Shown here: one piece after another, positions 21,641-24,652 of the stretch
Position numbering within the stretch: the stretch's first letter is position 1
Layout: every line of letters begins with the position of its first letter
Assembly: GCA_910588495.1 (NCBI GenBank)
Contig: CAJUPU010000002.1
Coordinates: 120,845-145,496 of the forward strand
Length of the DNA stretch: 24,652 nt
Source: an uncultured Oscillospiraceae bacterium
GTDB lineage: Bacteria; Bacillota; Clostridia; Oscillospirales; Oscillospiraceae
Direction: 5' to 3'
Notes under the pieces: model-generated
Seen by the model: the letters and a program-made list of their open reading frames with translations, nothing else
Told to the model about the DNA's origin: nothing
Databases searched by the model: none
Made by a program: the position numbers and the translations under genes

Positions 21641-21669
21641 ATCCTACCAACATGCTGATTAAGCCGCAA
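21641..21669 (-). promoter_or_regulatory. Candidate promoter of the two-component operon
   Basis: On the - strand TTGCGG (21669-21664) and TAGGAT (21646-21641) are 17 bases apart. Both boxes are only moderately close to consensus, as expected for an activator-assisted promoter. Confidence 0.5.
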
Positions 21670-21680
21670 GGGGGAAATTA

Positions 21681-21697
21681 TTTAAATTCCCTTTAAG
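21681..21697. repeat. Direct repeats upstream of the response regulator promoter
   Basis: TTTAAA (21681-21686) and TTTAAG (21692-21697) are spaced 11 bases start to start. This one-turn spacing is what OmpR/PhoB regulators bind. The pair lies 12 bases upstream of the -35 box on the - strand. Confidence 0.4.
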
Positions 21698-21698
21698 A

Positions 21699-21791
21699 AC
21701 CTGTATCCACAGCTGAGACCGCCGGATGGTCCAGGGATCTTTTCGCCGGACAAGGCGCGTTTTCACGGCGTCTGAGATCGTGGATACAAGT
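21699..21791. repeat. Imperfect long inverted repeat (intergenic element)
   Basis: Outer arms ACCTGTATCCAC (21699-21710) and GTGGATACAAGT (21780-21791) pair with one G-T. Inner arms AGACCGCCG (21716-21724) and CGGCGTCT (21766-21773) pair with one bulge. A core hairpin CGCC/GGCG (21744-21757) sits between them. The element fills the gap between the two divergent promoters. It could be a REP/MITE-like repeat or a regulatory RNA fold. No T-run follows it, so it is not an intrinsic terminator. Confidence 0.5.
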
Positions 21792-21814
21792 CTTAACTTT
21801 TGTCAGATCCCCTC

Positions 21815-21843
21815 TTGCGATTCCCGCCGTCATGGGGTATACT
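21815..21843 (+). promoter_or_regulatory. Promoter of the folate transporter gene
   Basis: TTGCGA (21815-21820) and TATACT (21838-21843) are 17 bases apart. Transcription should start near 21850, right at the first strand of the riboswitch-like helix. Confidence 0.72.
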
Positions 21844-21851
21844 ATCCCCAA

Positions 21852-22052
21852 GGCAGAGTAGGAGCGCGTGTGCAGGGGGCTTTTGCCCCCGCAGTGCCGG
21901 CGGGACGGGGAGTTGTCCGCCGGACGAAAAGCAGCTTGCTTGCAGTGCGCGCTCCGCATCCCGCTGCCGCATGGCAGGATCGCGCCTTGACGGCTTCCTT
22001 TGTGCGGCATACCCGTTTTGGGTGCTGCCGAAAAATCAAAGGAGGCTTTTTT
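21852..22052 (+). promoter_or_regulatory. Tetrahydrofolate (THF) riboswitch-like leader with terminator/ribosome-site platform
   Basis: Aptamer: P1 pairs GGCAG (21852-21856) with CTGCC (21964-21968). The AGTAG joint (21857-21861) overlaps P2 GGAGCGCG/CGCGCTCC (21861-21868 with 21948-21955). P3 is CCGGCGGGAC/GTCCGCCGG, closed by loop GGGGAGTT (21907-21914). Then ACGAAAAGC, a small hairpin and GCAGTG, followed by GCATCCCGCTGCC. These joints match the THF class as I remember it, except for an inserted hairpin GGGGGC-TTTT-GCCCCC (21875-21890). Platform: GCTTCCTTTG (21993-22002) pairs with CAAAGGAGGC (22037-22046), which holds the folT ribosome site and runs into TTTTTT, so it can act on both transcription and translation. 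P1's 3' strand can instead pair with GGCAG (21973-21977). Confidence 0.7.
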
Positions 22053-22053
22053 C

Positions 22054-22731
22054 ATGGAGATCTTCAAAACGCCCTTTTCCCGCGCCTACTGGCGGTGCGC
22101 TGCGGCAGACGCAAAAAAACTGCGCACCCTGGTGTTCTCCGCCCTGATGGTGGCCGCCTGCGTGGCCCTGGGCTACCTCAAGTCCGTCCCGGTGGTGAAC
22201 AACATCCGGGTGAGCTGGGGCTTTCTGGCCCGGGCGCTGTGCGCCCTGGTGGGGGGGCCGGTGAACGCCCTGCTGTTCGGCTTCGTGGAGGACACGGTGG
22301 GCTACATGATGGACCCCTCGGAGGGATGGAACCCCTTTTACATCTTCACCACCATGCTGGGGGTGTTCACCTACGCCCTGTTCCTCTACCGGGCGGAGGT
22401 GACGGTGCTCCGGGTGTTCCTGGCCAAGCTGGCCACCAACCTGCAAAACGTGTTCATCGGCGGGCTGGGCACCTATCTGTGGTACTCCGGCGGCAAGGGC
22501 TATGGGCTGATCGCGGCCCAGAGCGCCGTGAAAAATGCCATCATGCTGCCCATACAGACCGCGATGCTGGCCGCCCTGCTGGCCGCCCTGCTGCCCACCC
22601 TCCACCGCCTGGGCTTCCTGCCGGACCAGGCGTCCCGGCTGAGGCTGTGGAAGCGGCCGGGATCGCCGGACCGGGAAGTGACGCAGGATAAGGGGGAGAG
22701 CGTCCCCAGAAAAGACCCCTGGGAGAGCTGA
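22054..22731 (+). CDS. folT: Folate-family ECF transporter S component (FolT-like)
   Basis: This 225-residue membrane protein is a substrate-binding S component. It captures folate and docks on a shared EcfA-EcfA'-EcfT energising module encoded elsewhere. Evidence includes about six hydrophobic segments, the conserved VVNNIRVSWGFLARALCALVGGPVNALLFGFVEDTVGYM (about 49-88), then FTTMLGVFTYALFLYR, LAKLATNLQNVFIGGLGT and a basic/polar tail after about 195. The start ATG (22054) follows AAAGGAGG (22038-22045), which lies in the regulatory hairpin. A longer frame from 22000 runs through that leader and is rejected. The THF-riboswitch-like leader strongly supports a folate substrate. Confidence 0.85.
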   Translation: MEIFKTPFSRAYWRCAAADAKKLRTLVFSALMVAACVALGYLKSVPVVNNIRVSWGFLARALCALVGGPVNALLFGFVEDTVGYMMDPSEGWNPFYIFTTMLGVFTYALFLYRAEVTVLRVFLAKLATNLQNVFIGGLGTYLWYSGGKGYGLIAAQSAVKNAIMLPIQTAMLAALLAALLPTLHRLGFLPDQASRLRLWKRPGSPDREVTQDKGESVPRKDPWES

Positions 22732-22753
22732 ACGCCCAGGCCGCATAACACAG

Positions 22754-22803
22754 GCCATGTCCGCATACTGTTTCGTTGAGAGGGGTGCGGACATGGCTTT
22801 TTT
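22754..22803 (+). terminator. Terminator hairpin of folT overlapping the start of the symporter gene
   Basis: A perfect 12-bp stem pairs GCCATGTCCGCA (22754-22765) with TGCGGACATGGC (22786-22797) around a 20-base loop, followed by TTTTTT (22798-22803). The ATG of the next gene (22793) is in the 3' arm, its first codons (GCT TTT TTC) are the T-run, and its only ribosome site (GAGAGGGG) is in the loop. Confidence 0.78.
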
Positions 22804-24193
22804 CAAAGCGCTGGGCGATCTATTGTGGGGCGGGCCGCTGCTGGCGCTGTTCCTGGCGGTGGGGCTCTGGTACTCCCTGGGCTCCGGGTTCTTTCAGATC
22901 TTCGGCCTACCCACCTGGTGGAAGGCCACCGTGGGCTCCCTGTTCCGCCGGAAGCGGGACGGACAGGCGGGCCGGGGGGTGACCCAGCTCCAGGCCCTGT
23001 CCACCGCCCTGGCCGCCACCATCGGCACCGGGTCCATCGCCGGGGTGGCCACCGCCATCGCCTACGGCGGGCCGGGGGCGGTGTTCTGGATGTGGATGTC
23101 CGCCCTGCTGGGGATGATGACCGGGTGCGGGGAGAAGATCCTGGCGGTGCGCCACCGGGAGCGGGACCCCGGCGGACATTGGCGGGGCGGCCCCATGCAG
23201 TACATGGCAAAGGGGCTGCGCCTGCCGGGCCTGGCCAAGCTCTTCGCCCTCTTCTGCGTGGCGGAGACCCTGGCCGGGGGCAACCTGGCCCAGGCCAACT
23301 CCATCGCCACGGCGCTGAGCGCCGCCGGAGGGGCCAGCCCCGCGGCGGTGGGGGCGGTGCTGGCCGTAGTCGCCTCCGTGGTGCTGATGGGGGGCATCAA
23401 GCGGATCGGCAGACTGTGCGAGCTGCTGGTGCCCGCCATGGCCCTGCTGTTCGTGGGGGGCGGGCTGGCGGTGATCGCCGCCAACTATCAGGCGGTGCCC
23501 GGGGCCTTTCAGCAGATCGTGGGCTATGCCTTCGCCCCCCGGGCGGCGGGGGGCTACGCCATGGGGATGGCCCTGCGGTACGGCGTGGCCCGGGGCGTGT
23601 TCACCAACGAGGCCGGGGTGGGCATGTCCGCCATCGCCCACGCCTGCGCCGACGTGGACGAGCCGGCCCAGCAGGGCATGTGGGGCATCTTCGAGGTCTT
23701 TTTCGCCACCATGGTCATCTGTACGGTGACGGCGCTGGTGATCCTCACCTCCGGGGTGTACGACCCCGTCCGGACCCTTCCGCTGGCGGAGGCGGGCACG
23801 GTGCCCCAGGCCATGCTGGGCGCGCCGCTGACGGTGGCGGGCTTCGCCACCCTCTTCGGCGAGGCCGGGGAGTGGATCGTATCGGTGAGCCTGATCCTGT
23901 TCGCCTTCACCTCTCTCATCGGCTCTGGGTACTACGGGCGGCGGGGGATGGAGACGCTCACCTCCTCCCGCTGGGCCCAGGGGCTGTACCAGCTGGTCTT
24001 TCCCGCCTTCATCATCCTGGGCGCGGTGGGGGACGTGACGGCGGTGTGGCAGGTGGTGGACGTGTTCAACGGCCTGCTGGCGGCGGTGAATCTGCCCGCA
24101 TTGCTGCTGCTGTCGCCGGAGGCGCTCCACCTGCTGCGCACCTGGCTGGACGGTCAAAAAAAGAAACAGGAAAATTGTGCAGGACCTACTTGA
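22793..24193 (+). CDS. Sodium:alanine (AGCS family) symporter
   Basis: This 466-residue membrane protein takes up alanine or glycine with sodium in this family. Motifs are WGGPLLALFLAVGLWYSLGSGFFQI at the N-terminus, GVTQLQALSTALAATIGTGSIAGVATAIAYGGPGAVFWMWMSALLGM (about 62-108), the family motif GYAMGMALRYGVARGVFTNEAGVGMSAIAHACADVD (about 258-292) and FAFTSLIGSGYYGRRGMETL. It has about 10-11 hydrophobic segments. ATG 22793 follows GAGAGGGG. An upstream in-frame ATG (22757) lies in the 5' arm of the terminator hairpin and has no ribosome site. Expression needs readthrough of that terminator or a promoter inside folT. Its TGA overlaps the -35 box of the tRNA promoter. Confidence 0.94.
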   Translation: MAFFKALGDLLWGGPLLALFLAVGLWYSLGSGFFQIFGLPTWWKATVGSLFRRKRDGQAGRGVTQLQALSTALAATIGTGSIAGVATAIAYGGPGAVFWMWMSALLGMMTGCGEKILAVRHRERDPGGHWRGGPMQYMAKGLRLPGLAKLFALFCVAETLAGGNLAQANSIATALSAAGGASPAAVGAVLAVVASVVLMGGIKRIGRLCELLVPAMALLFVGGGLAVIAANYQAVPGAFQQIVGYAFAPRAAGGYAMGMALRYGVARGVFTNEAGVGMSAIAHACADVDEPAQQGMWGIFEVFFATMVICTVTALVILTSGVYDPVRTLPLAEAGTVPQAMLGAPLTVAGFATLFGEAGEWIVSVSLILFAFTSLIGSGYYGRRGMETLTSSRWAQGLYQLVFPAFIILGAVGDVTAVWQVVDVFNGLLAAVNLPALLLLSPEALHLLRTWLDGQKKKQENCAGPT

Positions 24194-24217
24194 CAACTGC
24201 AAAAAAGCTGTTATAAT
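24190..24217 (+). promoter_or_regulatory. Promoter of tRNA-Ser
   Basis: TTGACA (24190-24195) and TATAAT (24212-24217), both perfect consensus, are 16 bases apart. The -35 overlaps the symporter's TGA. The hairpin CGCCGC/GCGGCG around 24230-24247 lies in the 5' leader of the tRNA precursor. Confidence 0.88.
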
Positions 24218-24275
24218 AACCTATGTTGCGCCGCACCGCAAGCGGCGAGATGGATCGTGACTTCACCACCGATCT

Positions 24276-24366
24276 GCAGCGGTATCGAAGAGGTCATAAC
24301 GAGCACGATTGGAAATCGTGTAGCGGCTGAAACCGCTCGAGGGTTCGAATCCCTCCCGCTGCGCCA
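24276..24366 (+). tRNA. tRNA-Ser (anticodon GGA)
   Basis: Acceptor stem GCAGCGG (24276-24282) pairs with CCGCTGC (24356-24362), then G and an encoded CCA. The D arm is TCG/CGA (24285-24287 with 24300-24302). The anticodon stem CACGA/TCGTG (24304-24320) shows loop TTGGAAA with anticodon GGA at 24311-24313. The long variable arm (GCGG..CCGC) is typical of serine tRNAs. The T arm is GAGGG-TTCGAAT-CCCTC (24339-24355). It reads UCC and UCU codons. Confidence 0.97.
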
Positions 24367-24391
24367 ACTTGCATTGACAAAAAAGATGCAG

Positions 24392-24425
24392 GCAAAAATC
24401 CCGCACTTCGGTGCGGGATTTTTGC
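24392..24425 (+). terminator. Intrinsic terminator of tRNA-Ser
   Basis: GCAAAAATCCCGCAC (24392-24406) pairs perfectly with GTGCGGGATTTTTGC (24411-24425) around TTCG. The T-run is inside the stem and the structure is symmetric, so it could work on both strands. Confidence 0.9.
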
Positions 24426-24589
24426 GCACACAGAAAGAAAATGAAAGAAATCAAAAACAATAACCGCGAATTGGAAAATCCAGGGGCCGTAAAATAAAAA
24501 TAACGTTTCGGAGATGCAAATCCGCCGGATTTGAGGATCTCAGAAAACCCGCATGACTTGAACTCTCAAGCATTCAAAAAGCGAAGAAG
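24426..24589. other. AT-richer stretch without a recognisable gene
   Basis: This 164-base stretch is visibly richer in A and T than the rest of the window. It holds an 18-codon frame (24441-24497, MKEIKNNNRELENPGAVK) with only a weak purine-rich site ahead, and a nested hairpin: GAGAT (24511-24515) with ATCTC (24537-24541), and inside it AAATCC (24518-24523) with GGATTT (24527-24532). I recognise no family. It may be a scar of an element once inserted at the tRNA gene or may encode a short RNA. Confidence 0.4.
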
Positions 24590-24640
24590 GCCGCCCGCTG
24601 TCCAGCCAAACATTGGTAAGGACGGCGGGCGGCTTTTTTT
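24590..24640 (+). terminator. Strong intrinsic terminator near the right edge
   Basis: A 14-bp stem with one G-T pairs GCCGCCCGCTGTCC (24590-24603) with GGACGGCGGGCGGC (24620-24633) around a 16-base loop, followed by seven T. The + strand transcript it would end has no obvious gene after the tRNA terminator, so it may serve readthrough, a short RNA or a gene on the other strand beyond the window. Confidence 0.8.
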
Positions 24641-24652
24641 GTTTCCTCGACT

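Noticed and set aside
21699..21791. Intrinsic terminator or tRNA remnant
   Set aside because: The hairpin arms are not followed by a T-run and no tRNA arms can be drawn.
24211..24429. 72-residue - strand frame containing SGRDSNPR
   Set aside because: This is the well-known false ORF made by reading antisense through a tRNA gene.
1..24652. CRISPR array, insertion sequence or prophage
   Set aside because: I saw no regularly spaced direct repeats and no transposase, integrase or phage structural motifs.

Overview
The window looks like chromosomal core sequence from a GC-rich, endospore-forming member of the Bacillota. The closest match I would guess is the Oscillospiraceae (Flavonifractor/Intestinimonas-like gut anaerobes). 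The reasons are a SpoIIP gene, a DUF4180 protein, a TepA-type ClpP homologue, an ECF-type folate transporter S component behind a THF-riboswitch-like leader, strong AGGAGG ribosome sites and a strong GC bias at third codon positions. The taxonomic guess is inference, since no search could be run. I see no insertion sequence, prophage or CRISPR array.

Layout. (1) 1-7401, + strand, tightly packed: the tail of an unknown gene, an ABC-F ATPase, a YdcF/DUF218 membrane protein, release factor 1 (prfA), a HAD phosphatase fused to a threonylcarbamoyl-AMP synthase (TsaC/Sua5 domain), a DUF4180 protein, dephospho-CoA kinase (coaE) and an M18 aminopeptidase. (2) 7416-8967: a TepA-like protease whose ribosome site lies inside a terminator-like hairpin, then a Vat/CatB-type acetyltransferase with its own promoter and a short leader ORF. 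(3) 9083-11654: rpmG-secE-nusG-rplK-rplA, with a structured leader that ends in an intrinsic terminator before rpmG and a likely L1-binding site before rplK. (4) 11722-13333, - strand: an ECF sigma factor and its membrane anti-sigma factor, behind an ECF-type promoter. (5) 13364-14909: NADP-type glutamate dehydrogenase. (6) 14908-17300, - strand: a bactofilin, and an AbrB-like regulator/ABC ATPase/ABC permease operon with a perfect operator-like palindrome over its promoter. (7) 17303-18555: spoIIP with a possible sigma-E promoter. (8) 18562-21697, - strand: a large multi-membrane-segment histidine kinase and its OmpR-family response regulator. (9) 21699-24193: an imperfect inverted repeat, the folT-like transporter gene with its riboswitch, and a Na+/alanine (AGCS) symporter whose start codon lies in a terminator hairpin. 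(10) 24190-24640: tRNA-Ser(GGA) with consensus promoter and terminator, then an AT-richer stretch ending in another terminator.

Functional themes. Much of the window serves translation and its upkeep (ABC-F, RF1, t6A synthesis, L33, L11, L1, NusG, tRNA-Ser) together with protein export (SecE). The accessory part is sensing and envelope stress (ECF sigma/anti-sigma, two-component system, AbrB-controlled exporter, bactofilin, SpoIIP). The most notable points are the HAD-TsaC fusion, two cases where an intrinsic-terminator-like hairpin overlaps the start of the next gene, a THF-riboswitch-like leader with an inserted hairpin, and several well-formed regulatory sites. I did not find a convincing wholly new multi-gene system; the novelty candidates are the fusion and the RNA-level arrangements.
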